Origin: Bryoerythrophyllum caledonicum
Lineage: Eukaryota > Streptophyta > Bryopsida > Pottiales > Pottiaceae
DNA: 64,000 nucleotides
Direction: 5' to 3'
NCBI GenBank assembly: GCA_963971425.1
Contig: OZ020515.1
Location: 6,960,291 to 7,024,290 of the forward strand
This document shows positions 38,124-49,800 of the stretch, piece by piece. Made by a program: the position numbers and the translations under genes. Numbering within the stretch: position 1 is the stretch's first letter; each line of letters starts with the position of its first letter. Below the pieces are notes generated by a model. It was not told the origin of the DNA, did no database searches, and saw only the letters and a program-made list of their open reading frames with translations.

Positions 38124-38441
38124 ATGGAGATTCTTGTGATAAAATCCGCGGTGGCCACAACGGGGCTGACCACGAGGGTGGAAACCCTCTTTGCAGTGCA
38201 GAGTCGTACGGCCGTGTTGTCTGCGTGTGTGGGCAAGAACCTACGGCTAAATAATAGCAGCCTGAGCTTGGCAGCACCGGCGCAACAAAAGTTTCGCGGG
38301 ATTCGTTCTAATGCCGGAGCCCAGACCGCGCAGGTCGACAACAAGACAAAGGCCGTGGCCCACAACGCGAACGTCAATGACGTCCCCAAGAGCAAATTCC
38401 AAGGCAATGATATCCCAAATGATATGAAGGCACCAGGTTGA
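38124..38441 (+). other. Open frame with transit-peptide-like N-terminus, doubtful
   Basis: 105 codons rich in Ser, Thr, Ala and Val and poor in acidic residues over the first 70 (for example SRTAVLSACVGKNLRLNNSS and LSLAAPAQQKFRGIRSNAG), as in plastid transit peptides. It ends at a possible donor (GCACCAG/GTTGAT). No mature domain follows, so it may be a gene fragment captured next to the eEF2 fragment. Assignment is weak. Confidence 0.3.
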
Positions 38442-38680
38442 TCTGGACCTCTATCAAAATGCAGCACACTTCCCAACTCAAATCTCGTTTGTTCTCACAC
38501 TTATAGATTTCCAGCATCAAAATTTGGTGCTCCTCCATCAGCGCCTACTACGCGCAGACCGGGTTAATCTTCGTCACAATCATGTGCGCGTCAGCCGCCT
38601 TTGTTGCGCTCCCGCACCGCTTCCCCTTCTTGCTCTCATCTTCGTTGCCTGGTAGGCGAGGATATCATCAACTCGCCAAA

Positions 38681-38830
38681 ATGGTGAAGTTTTCAGCAGA
38701 TGAGCTCCGTGCTATCATGGTCAAGAAGCACAACATGACAAACGTGTTCGTTATTTCCCATGTGGATGACGGAAAGTCAACCTTGACGGACTTGCTGGTG
38801 GCTGTTGCTAGAATCATTACCCAAAGATTA
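38681..38830 (+). pseudogene. Truncated eEF2 N-terminus
   Basis: ATG at 38681 starts [18 protein letters not shown], followed by [20 protein letters not shown]. This is the start of translation elongation factor 2, with the P-loop HVDHGKST changed to HVDDGKST. After about 50 codons, at IITQR, similarity stops and the frame becomes unrelated. The rest of the roughly 840-residue GTPase is absent. It is a captured or retroposed fragment, unlikely to work as an elongation factor. Confidence 0.85.
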
Positions 38831-39463
38831 CCGCCACCTTCCCCGCATCAGCAAAAGTTCAGGCTTACAGCGCAATCGACAAGCCGTGAAGCAACATGCG
38901 CAAGAGCTCCTTGTCAACGTCCACCTTCATCTTCAGCCTGTAGACTCTCAAGGAAGTGGATTTGGATGAAGTCTCCCACTTTATATGGATGAGGTACCAA
39001 AAATCAACGAAATATCATCCAATCCTATCTCCGTTGTTTTGTTCTCCACCACCTCTTCTAACTTTATCTGTAACTTTCATCCATTCCCTTCTAAGCAAGC
39101 TTGAGTTCTTGCAACATAATCAGAAGTTCACAGATTACTATAATTAGCCTATTTTGACGACCAAGGGGATTGAACCTAAGACCTAAAGCTTCCTACTTGG
39201 AGCTCTTTTGCACACACTTCCAAGAATCAAGGCTTTCCAAGCCATAACTCCCCATTGATGTCCTTGGTGTCCAAAGATTTGGTGTATTAATATTTTCTTC
39301 AATTTCGGCATTTTCACTCAATAATTTTCCAAATAATTTGGCATGCCTTTTTTGAATTAATTATAGCCGAAGGTGCCCTTCACCTACGGTACACTCATAT
39401 CAAAAAGATGATCTTTCTCAAGTAAGAAACAAGTGAAACCCACTTGTAAACATACAACAAAGT

Positions 39464-39797
39464 CAAGTCAATGCCATTCTTAAAGAATGATCGCATAATA
39501 ACAATCAAGCTAATGGAGTGCACGTACGCACACACCCCCTCACTCCATCACGTGGAGGACTCAACTTGAAAAAGATGAGTCTCCTCCAACTACACGTGGA
39601 GGTCATTTGGACTCCAAGTCCCAAATGAGGTGTCAAAATACACCACCAATGCCCTAAAAGTCAAAAGACTCTAATACTAACTCTAATTACCAAGTAGAGC
39701 TAAAATCTAGGTCTTGCCTTGGCCGTTTAACCTCCTAGTTGGTTTACAACAAATAATAAAACCTCCACAAACCCTCCAACGGGCTGAACTTGACAGC
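39464..39797. repeat. 334-bp repeat, second copy of the 32662-32995 block
   Basis: Nearly identical in length and order to 32662-32995: CAAGTCAATGCCATTCTTAA at the start, CACTCCATCACGTGG in the middle, CTCCAAC followed by TGACAGC at the end. The flanking 230-bp direct repeats are absent here. Confidence 0.85.
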
Positions 39798-39920
39798 CAC
39801 TTGTGACCTTATAAGCTTACCCTCAAAGTTGATACACCCATGATGCTTCTTTGCAATCTACACACATCAAATAAACTACACGATAGCACCAAACCCATAT
39901 TATGCAGTTACTTGGCTTGA

Positions 39921-40240
39921 GTGATTGAGGCGTATGTCCTAACATGTGATTGTGCATTCATACCAAGAAATCTTGTGGTTATTGAGAGCGTCGAGCTTCT
40001 TTTTCCAATACCCCATGAGCAATATCCAGTCCGCGTCATATATGCCATGACTACCAACAAGTTACAGGGGCAAACACTTACTAAAGTTGGCATTTGTCTA
40101 ACTAAGGAAGTTTTTTTCTATGAACAATTATATACTGTATTTTTGCATGCCACGGCTCTTGAACACGTTTTGGTGCTTCTAGGAAAAGAAACTGGTTCAA
40201 AATATCAAAGATGTGATGAGCAATATTGTTTACAATGAAT
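39921..40240 (+). pseudogene. Helitron PIF1-like helicase C-terminal remnant
   Basis: The frame contains VELLFPIPHEQYPVRVIYAM, then TTNKLQGQTLTKVGICL and FFYEQLYTVFLHATALEHVL. This is the C-terminal end of PIF1-type helicases as carried by Helitrons (consensus around PVR..AMTINKSQGQTL and the QLYVALSR box, here degenerate). A one-base shift near the end restores the typical NIVYNEL tail. Upstream helicase motifs and the Rep domain are missing. No clear Helitron 3' hairpin with CTRR was found downstream. Confidence 0.75.
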
Positions 40241-40482
40241 TGGTTTGATGATTATTGGCGGTTGTCCATATGACTCTCTAATGTTGATGTAACTTTGTGA
40301 AGAATTGTGAGGCCAAAATTTAACCCCCTAGAGCACTTAATCTTAAACCTACAAGGTCCTATACCTCTTGTTTTACTTTACCCTAATTATTTTAATCGTT
40401 AGTAAGTAAACTTCATTAACCCTTGAATTAATTATTTACTTCCAGTGAATTTAACGGACGTAGTAAGTATTTTTATCCCACA

Positions 40483-40567
40483 ATAATTAAGTGTTAATTA
40501 ATCCTACCCATTAATTAAGTGTTAATTTATCCTATCCATTAATTAAGTGTTAATTTATCCTACCCAC
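40483..40567. repeat. 28-bp tandem repeat, 3 copies
   Basis: Unit TTAATTAAGTGTTAATTTAT followed by CCTACCCA, three nearly identical copies. Non-coding. Confidence 0.8.
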
Positions 40568-40848
40568 TTTTGCATACAAAGACCAAATTTAGAGTTTTTT
40601 GAGCCTAAGGGGTGGTTTACACTACGGACCAAGAGCTCGTTCCATGCACCTCTAAAATTTGTGATTGGCTCCATCAACTCGTCCCGAGATGACTTGGGTT
40701 TACACTACGAGGAAAAAAAAATGACCAAAGGATTTGAGGTCCTCAAAAGGCCTAGAAATAGGTCTAGTGGATAATGTTGAAGGGTCCCCTGGATTTTGCG
40801 GTGAGAGAGGCAAAAAGGGTTCTCTCATTGCCAGTAAGGAGACCATGA

Positions 40849-41170
40849 AGCACCACGGCCTTGGTGTAGTGGTTTGAGTCATGGCACACCAGTGAGGTGG
40901 TTGTGAGTTCAAGTCCTATTGCCGGCGTGGTGTCTACCACCATAGTCCACCCAATTATGGTGGGGGTCCCATGGCCTCGTTGTATGGGGACCCACAAAGC
41001 CCTTGGAGGAGATGACATGTCGGTTGTCTATAAGGCAATTAGTGTAGGGAAGCACTTAGTGTACAAAAGTGTTTACCCTCGAGAGGGAGGAGTAGTTCTA
41101 TTACACTAGCCTATGTCCGGTGGCCATATGCTTAGTGAAAAGAATGAACAAACACTATATTCACGCCGAT
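40849..41170 (+). mobile_element. tRNA-derived SINE, copy 1
   Basis: RNA polymerase III boxes are at the expected spacing: A box TTGGTGTAGTGG (40861-40872) and B box GAGTTCAAGTCC (40904-40915). The tail, with GCTTAGTGAAAAG and AACAAACACTATATTCACG, recurs at 16030-16085, showing dispersal. About 320 bp, no tRNA cloverleaf and no coding frame. Confidence 0.65.
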
Positions 41171-43700
41171 AATCGGAGTTCTTCTTCTTAAGGAGACCAT
41201 GGGCCTGAAATGCCGTTTTATTATTTTTAGATTGATTTTATATTTTTTTAATATTTTTTTTTGTTTTTTTGGTTTTCTAGAGAGGCCCGATGTTACTGTA
41301 GATACAGTGGCGGCCACCCTTTTCGTCTTTTTGGCTTGTTTTATTTTCTTTGTTATTTTAGGCAATACTGCCCTTTTTAGGCATTCATTGATAAATCAGC
41401 ACGCCCACTTTTTAGTACATGGTCATTCCTCCCGGTCCAAGTTTGGTTTACACTTAGTGAGAGGCCCAAGGGGTTTAAAAATTACATTTTTCTGAAGTGT
41501 GACCATGGAAGTGTGACTATGAAGTGTGACCATGGAATTAATCGATTTTCCTTGGTCACGGATCTTGGTCTATAGTGTAAATTGCCCCTAACTCAACTAG
41601 AATCTCAAGCTCAACACAATGGTGTATTCAAAAATACAAAGAAGCATCTACATCAAGCCAGAGTGGCCAACCCTTGAAAATTTGCAGCTCTAACCAAACC
41701 AATACAAATCCAATAAAAACACATTGAACATGAAGGAAACGACCCTTAGCAGGGCCCTTAATTCACAAAACATAAAAAAACAAAACCAAATGGAACCTTG
41801 TAGGCCGCAACACCTTGTGCTGGGAACCCAACTCTCAATCTGTTGGACTGCACACAGAGAGCCGCGCGCACTTCACCACAGTACTTTCCCGACCTGCGCA
41901 CTTTCAAACCTTTTGGCGCTCGCACCGCCACCGCCTCAATGTCGCGGATCGCCATAGTCGCGTTTCCGGCGCCCGCCCGCTTCTGCCAGCACTAGACACG
42001 ATCGACGCACACCAGCTAGCACACCTTCTCACAAAAATGCTCTTTCAACACCCTTGCACCGCCGTCACCACTGAATCTCCTTCTTGTTGGATGCAAGCGG
42101 GTGTTTGGAACTAGGACAACGCAGACATACAAACACAAAACGAGAGCTAACTCGCAGCAATTGGGTAGCGCCAACCGCTCCGCCATTCTTGCCTTCACCG
42201 CCGTGATCGCTTCCTCTGGCACCTCGCTTTTTTTCAAACGCCAGCGTTGTATCTTCCACGCTCGACGCCTCTTTCCGTAGTCTCGTTGGAGAGAAGATGG
42301 TGATGGAAGCACCTTCCGAACAACAACCGCTCCACACGCCGCACCGACACCGCAGGACTCACACACGTTGAATCACGCACACCTCTCCCATCACCTTACG
42401 CACGGTGATACCAACTGACCTCCAGCTCCGGCCTCCTTAGAATTGTGAGCTTGTAGGGCATCCACACAACATATCAGTTTGCTAGAAGAGCTGCGGCTAC
42501 ACTCAATCAACTTCCGACATACGCTCTCACGGCCAACTCTGCACCTCTTAGCAACCACCACAGACAAGTTGAAGACGGCTCCCTGAGCGGAGCAACGCCA
42601 ATACAAAGAAAAAATCTAGCGCAAGCAACCAACCTGACTCCTAGACACAACTCCGTAAAAAACTCCCAATCCGACCGACACACACTCCCTCATGTACAAG
42701 TCTTCCCCTGCGCCCACCAGCGACACTTCCAAACATGTAGTCTCTCCCCAGAACCGCGAGCCATCCGCTCACGGATCTACAGCTCTCCACTCTCTTGCGC
42801 TAGCCGAACCATAGAACCCCCGGCTTCTCCCCACGCACAACCGACCTCTCCACTTCCTTCGCAGCCCACTAGCCCCAAGGCCAATCTATCACTGATCCCT
42901 TTGTTTCAATTATAACATGAAGCAATTAAATCATTGCTTTTAGCCTGACACACCACCTTCATCTCTTAATTTCATAGTAAATTTAGCTAACTAATTTCTC
43001 CATGTGCCATGCGTACAAGGGAAGTACCTTCCACATAACTTTTTTTCTAAAAACTAATTTAACTAGTTCTAATGTTGCCTAACCTGTAATTTGCAATCTA
43101 CTTCATAATTTATAAAAATAACCATACAACTAGATTTCCAGCACCCTAATTACTCTCTCTGAATTTTTCTAGTTTTTTTGAAGCTTTCTAAGCATTTTTA
43201 ACCAACGGTCAACCCGCTATTTAACTAATCAAACCATAAAATAAAATAATATTCTTGTCTCGAAAATCCTGGAAATTTTACTACTAGTTCTACATACTAG
43301 GAGGCACCCTCTTGATTTTCTGCAAAAAAATTGGGTCATTCCCAATTTAAAACCATTTCCTCAAGGCCTTTTATTATTTTATTTTACCTTCATCCCATTT
43401 TTCACTGCACTTCTGAGCATGTTTATAGGGAGGGGAAAGGATAGAGGAATTTTAATCCTACACATTAGTACTAGGCCTATTAATTAGGAGTTCAACTCTA
43501 ATTGATGGTTTTTCCATCTTTCTAATCTAAACTTTGTCAATTTTTGTCTAAAAACTAATGAAGAAAAGTAGTGGGGGCCCATTTGGCCACTCACAAAAAT
43601 CATATTATTGCATTTGCATACATTTTCTTCATTTAGGATTGCCCTTGCCTAGTCGAGAACGGGATTTGCACTGGTAATAGAATATTTTTTCGTCCGTTGA
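41171..43700. other. No gene recognised; GC-rich 41800-42900
   Basis: 41171-41520 is T-rich with no credible frame. 41800-42900 is GC-rich with many short overlapping frames on both strands (42016-42366, 42391-42606 and others) that resemble nothing I know; dense CpG and mixed frames could mean a decayed gene or a repeat. 42900-43700 is AT-rich and empty. Confidence 0.3.
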
Positions 43701-45405
43701 AGCCAAAACTAGGTGATATCCGAATAAGTGATGCCCGGATATAAGTCTAAATCTCTAGGGACAACCCTTGTCTTGTTGAGGACAACAAAGATCCACAATT
43801 ATAAATTATACATATAAATAAGAGATATACTTCAAATTGTGATAAATATACGATCTCGTATATATATAATATAGCACTGACATCAAATTAAAGAAAAAAT
43901 TAATTATAAATAAATATAATCTAAAATTAATTATGCCTACATAATTTCTTTTGAGTTGCTTTTATTAAAAACCGGCGACCGCACCTAAAGAAAAATAAGG
44001 TGATAATGAAGGTAATCAAATACTCTAATTTTTTTCAAAACTATAATCTTTTTTAGTATTGTAACAAAGGCATCAATAAATCCCAAATTATTCAAAGACC
44101 ATCATAAAATAAATTCAATGATATTGCAATGAATGCCAATTACAGTTTTAACACTTAATTTACAATTGAAAATCAATTACTATCATATATTCTAAATTGT
44201 ATAGAGATTGGCGCCTTAAAAACCAATGTTTTACACTGTCAATAATTCATTGCCTTATTTAGTACTTAAAATATTTATAAATATATAAATATTTATAGAA
44301 ATATATAAATATTTATAGAAATATATAAATATTTATAGAATACTCTAAAATACTCTATATATGCCTAAAGTATATCACATGTACATATATTTTATGGGTT
44401 TATGGTATTTCTAAAATTTTGTAAAGTTGCAGTGTATTCCAAAATGCAACCTATGTATATTTGTTGATGATACATTGTGAATAATGATGCAATTGAGAAT
44501 GGAGGACTTTGTACTTCAATTTGGAAATCGTGGCATTAAAAATTTGATAACACAATTCAAGATCATAAACTGAAACAATGAGCAATCGTGAAATTTCCTA
44601 TGCAAGAAATCTGATGAAAGAAATGATCCAATGTCACATTCAATCATCACATAAATATGTACATAGTAATCATCAACAATCAATTTGTGTTGTGATTACA
44701 TGAATATGCCATAGGTAAGAGATAACATTAAAATCATAAAAATATATTGATTGACTTATACACAATAATTTTCATATTTTACATTTCATGTTGTTGTAAA
44801 AATATCAATCAAGCATCTAAAATGACAAAATGTTGGATTTTATTCTATGACTACTTAAAAATCATAATTCATAAATTACATTATTAATTTATATAAATAA
44901 ACAAAATATATACAATTTTTTGTTGAATATACATACTTTTTTGTTTAGGGTTATTTGATTACATCATTAATATATTCATAGTTGGTTTTAATTTAATGAA
45001 ATCTAATATCTTTAATATTTTACGATAAAATGATAAAAAAACATATCTGTAAATATCTAAAACATTAATGTTTTCATTAAATTATTCCAAATGATATGAA
45101 AATTATTCCAAATATTTGAAGTTGATTACTATATATCCAACAACAATTCTTGAAGAGAAATTGGAAGCATTTTGAAATTTGAATGTCTATACACTGATAA
45201 ACATTTAAACCTTTCTCTTGTTATATATTCTAAATAAATCCTTTGAAGACATATAAAATATGTGCATGTTCTAATATTATTACAATAATAGATCTTTTAT
45301 ATGTAATTATTATAATACAATATATTAAATTTAATGTTTGGCAATTTAATATACACAGGATTTGTTGCTTTTATAAAGTACCTTGAAATTTAGCATTGAG
45401 TAAAA
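43701..45405. other. Very AT-rich upstream region of coiled-coil gene
   Basis: Sharp drop in GC beginning about 43700. It contains a 20-bp tandem repeat (AAATATTTATAGAAATATAT, about 3.5 copies at 44268-44342). No frame of interest. The promoter of the downstream gene presumably lies here but no motif stands out. Confidence 0.5.
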
Positions 45406-46644
45406 ATGGTACATGTTGCTCCACCCGGAGGGTGGACCTATGAGCCAATTCATCCAGACAAATGGGCCGATCAAATGCTTAAAGCTTGGAAGGTTTTCAA
45501 TCTGTTTATCATTGCATAATGTTAATTGATTCAAAATAAACTTAGAAATAATTTATAAAAATTTATAACTAAAGTTCTCATTACCATTGTTTAATACCAT
45601 CAAGTGCATCAATATATTTTGTATAACTAACACAAACTCAACCAGGTTGCTGCTCATAAGGAAAGTTTACAAAAGAGAAACATATCTCTTACTGATATTG
45701 GTATGTATATTTATGTCTCATGAATTTTTTATATAAATGATAAATTACATATAAATTGATTTTGACAAGCAATATGCAAATTGCCTAAATTTAAGATACT
45801 TTCTTTAAATGTTTGAATCATCAAAATTCTGAACTTTATATTTTCTAAGAAAAAAACATGAATACATAATTAGTAATGAACCATAAAAAATCATAACATT
45901 AATCCTTTGACTTACCTTAAGAATCAAATATTGATTTTTAAATGTCATAATTCATTTCCATTCATATATGATTCAAAAGAAATACCAATTTCATAATATC
46001 CTTTTATAGACGGTCATCTTTTTGTACATATTTTCTTCAATTCAAGATCGGGATATTATTTACATGAATTTCTAGTTGAATATTCCAATCTAATGTTAAT
46101 TTTTTAACAAAAATAGTATATTTATCCACAGACACAGCAAGCCCTGGTGAACTTGTAAATACTCCAAGGTCTTTGCAAGCATGTTTACTGCTTGGTATCG
46201 ATCCTGAGGAAATTCAATTCCGGTATGATTTAAGAGACTTTACTTGCTAAAATCAATTAAGTTGACATGAACTATTATACCATAAAGATTGTAGAATTAT
46301 TTACAAAAATTGCTACAACACACACCAAAATACAATAGATATTGTCAATCTATTTAAGGATCAAGTGATATACATATTATGAATAAATCTAATGTTTCAT
46401 GATTTTAATTATTCCATTTAAAAAATGAATCCATAATGTACAAGAAATAATCTCAATGTTTTAAAAAAAATTATGATTATGAAATTTAGAGACTTCGACT
46501 ACTTTACAGAAAGAGGATTGTCAAAAGAATTTCAAGGGATGAAGTTTGCATACTTCGAAAAAGAACGAAAACGTAATGTCTATTGTGGATTAAATCAATA
46601 ATTTATCTTAAAATTTTAATCTTATATTTAATACACTTACACAT

Positions 46645-46722
<78 letters not shown>

Positions 46723-49700
46723 TTGTTAAATATATATTCTTTTGTTGTTATTAGTTCAAAATATCTTAATTTATTAATTATGAAATGAAGTTACAAATTG
46801 CAGGAAAAGTGGAACGACTTCTTCAAGAAAGAAATAGAATAATTGCTGAAAAAGATGATGTAGAAGCATTTCTAGGAGGTGGAAAAGGTGCGAAGAGCAA
46901 TGGATCTGGTGGTGAAGAGGCCGGTGGAAAAATGAGTGATTCTGCAGCAAAGGTTTGGTATTATTTTTTTACTAAAAATATAAATCAATCTAATAACTGA
47001 TCATATAATTGTCTTGGAAATATTAAGTATATTGTAATTCCATACATTAGTATAATTTATAGGTCAATTTTAAGCCAGAAATTGGTACCATCATTCTTTA
47101 TCAAATACACAATATTAATTTAGGCTATGAAAAAAGCCGAGGCATCGGCTAAACGTGCTGAAAAAGATAGGGAGAGGAAAAAAGCAGCAGAAGAAGCAAA
47201 CAAAGTATGTTCCATGAAAAATTCATAGAAATATTTTAGTGTGATATGGAAAAAATCATCTAATTAAAGATGACAAAAGTCATATTTTAAATGGTAAATG
47301 TTCTATTAATATTATATGGAACATGTTTTTGCACTTAAATTTTAGAGAATGATTGAAGATGCAAAACGAGTTGATGCACTGCAATTGAAGAAAGAAGCCG
47401 AACAGGTTATTAATTTGGTTAATTGTATCAACAAAATGAACTATTTAGAAGAAGATCTATTACATCATGAATCATAGGATTAGAATTGTTACAAGTTTTA
47501 GTGATATTTCAAACATCAAAATTATAATTTATGTAGTTAGTAAAATACATTTTTACGGCAGGCAGCAACAAAAAGGGCAAAAGAGAAAGAGTTTCAAGCA
47601 CAACAAGCAGCTATTGCAGAGAAAAGGCGTGCAGAGGTAAATTATAACAAAAATTTATTACTGAAAGAAAATATAATACAATTGAAAATTGAAATGTATT
47701 GATATTATAATGGAAAATTATTTGAATTTTTGTATAGTAGGAAGAAGAATTGGTGAAAGCTGCTGCAACATTGGCTGCTAAACAATATGCCCAAGAATTA
47801 AAATTAGCAGAAGAAAGAAAAATAGCAGCGGTATTAAATATTAATCAAAACAAACAATTCATTCAAAAATACTATCAATATTATTCTAATGTTCCTTTGG
47901 TTTTTTGTATAGTACTTGGATCCTAAACGATATGTTAAATGCATTAAACTCAAGTCTTAATGCAAATTCATGCTTGTGAAATTCGATAATCTCGGTAGAA
48001 AAAAGCCAAAAAAGCAGCAATAGCTGCAGCAAAAGAAAAAGCAGAAAAACAGGCTGCATTTCAAAAAGAATTAGAAATAATGCAAGAAAAAGTTATACAG
48101 GTATATTTGGAGGTTTTTCTTGACTTTTAAATGAAAATATAACATGTATAGTATAATATGTATAAATCAATTTAATGATATGATGTATTTTTAAAATTAA
48201 GCAAATTCAATATAAAAAAATTGAATATTGAAAATTTTCATACAATGTCTTTGTAACGTCTTGATTGAGCAATATAGGCTCAAATTGAAAAAACTAAAGA
48301 ATTGGAAGCAAGAGATGAAGAAAGAAAAAAAAATAAAGCTCTTAAAGAGGAAGAAATAAAAAGAACTAATGCAATTTTACGAGCAGAAGGTGAAAGGCGC
48401 CAAGCTACTGCTTTACAAGCCTTTTATAATGCTCTTAAAAAAAAAAGGGATGATTTTGATGCAAAGAATGCAGTAAGTGCTGATATTACATCATAAGTAT
48501 TGAATTTTAAAATTAATGTTTTTTTGGCAAAATTACTTTCAATATTGATATTACTTTAGATATTATCATTGTGAGAATGTGTTTGTTGACATCAACATTC
48601 GTTTTTCTCTATCCGCATCTTCAATTTGTACGATTGGTGTATGTTAAATAAATTACATTTTAAAAAATTGAACCTCTTTGCAAAACGATGGAACTAAATT
48701 AGTATTTTCTTTTAGGCACATGCAGCTCGAGCGGCAATATTACAAGTTGAAATTGACAAACAAATAAAAGAAAAGATCATGATGCAAGAAAGAGCAGAAC
48801 AAGATAGAAAACAAGCTTTAGAACGAGCATATGCAATAAGGGAAGCACGGTGCCAGGTAAAATTAATAATCTTAAGGATGGAAAGTAAAGTATAACATCA
48901 AAACAGAAGAAGAAGAACGTCGGTTCCCGAAAGGGACCGGCGTGAATAAAGTGTCTGTTCGTCAACGTCAAAACATTATAAATCTAAAGGGAACTATATA
49001 TATTAATGCTATATATTATTAAGGCACATATAGTACTACTAATGATAAAAATTCTTTACCCATAGAATATAATCCAAAAAATGCTTTAAAATCATGATTA
49101 GTCATTTCTAATTTAAAATCTAATTTGATAAGATTATCATGTAAATGTTTCATCACTTCAGGATAGACTTAAAAAGGCTAATCATAAAGCTAAATTATTG
49201 AAAGAATATATGATTCGAAAAGAACAAGAACGATCAAAGAGGAATATTCAAACAAATCTTGAATATACAAAAGCCATGTTTATAGTCAATCAAACTACGC
49301 GAAAACAAGTAAACTTATTTCACTTCCATTAATAACAACTAAAATTCACAATATCTTTATAGAGAATATTCATTAATTATTATTCTTTCTATAAAAGCAT
49401 TATGTTTGAAATAAAGTCAACTTTAAGTGTATCTTCATATAAAGTTCTATATTTTTTATATAAATAGAAGTATATATAGTTTAAAGTGTAATACATAAAT
49501 GGTAATAATATTAATTGTAGCTACACTTATATAATATGAAAAGATGGTACAATTCACATAGTAGCAATTATAAATAGCATCAAATTCTTGGAATAATAAT
49601 CATAAACATAATATTTTCTTTCAAGAAACTAATATGTACAAAAACAATTGAAACGACAGGCTCTCCATAGAAGACAATTATTTACTCACATTGAGAAAGC

Positions 49701-49800
49701 TACAGAAAGAATAAGAGATTTGATGGAAACCAGAAATAAAATTCAAAAAGCTCGTCAATTGGCAGAAGCACAAGCTATGTGGGCTCAAGGAAGAGAATAA
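45406..49800 (+). CDS. Coiled-coil protein, cilia-associated type (14 exons)
   Basis: Exons: 45406-45492, 45646-45700, 46132-46222, 46490-46572, 46804-46952, 47124-47204, 47346-47405, 47562-47636, 47741-47830, 47999-48100, 48278-48472, 48716-48856, 49162-49308, 49660-49800. All junctions are GT-AG and close to a 498-residue product; introns 5-13 are all phase 0. The N-terminus (residues 10-28, WTYEPIHPDKWADQMLKAW) precedes RSLQACLLLGIDPEEI (60-75) and FTERGLSKEFQGMKFAYFE. A 'RSL-AC...GI-P-E' box like this occurs in coiled-coil proteins of motile cilia in algae and animals. Residues 107-498 are almost entirely Ala/Glu/Lys/Arg coiled coil, with a Gly-rich break at 129-146. A structural role in the sperm flagellum is inferred, not shown. 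Intron 4 holds a long (TA)n tract. Exon calls are strong; function is moderate. Confidence 0.88.
46655..46721. repeat. (TA)n microsatellite in intron 4
   Basis: An uninterrupted run of more than thirty TA units after a short CACACA lead, inside the fourth intron of the coiled-coil gene, about 80 bp before the exon 5 acceptor. Confidence 0.95.

Noticed and set aside
38582..38992. A complete gene starting upstream of the eEF2-like ATG
   Set aside because: Only about 50 codons match eEF2; upstream and downstream parts of the frame are unrelated and the GTPase is not continued.
40861..40935. A tRNA gene
   Set aside because: Same reason: polymerase III boxes without a closing cloverleaf, and a tail shared with another locus.
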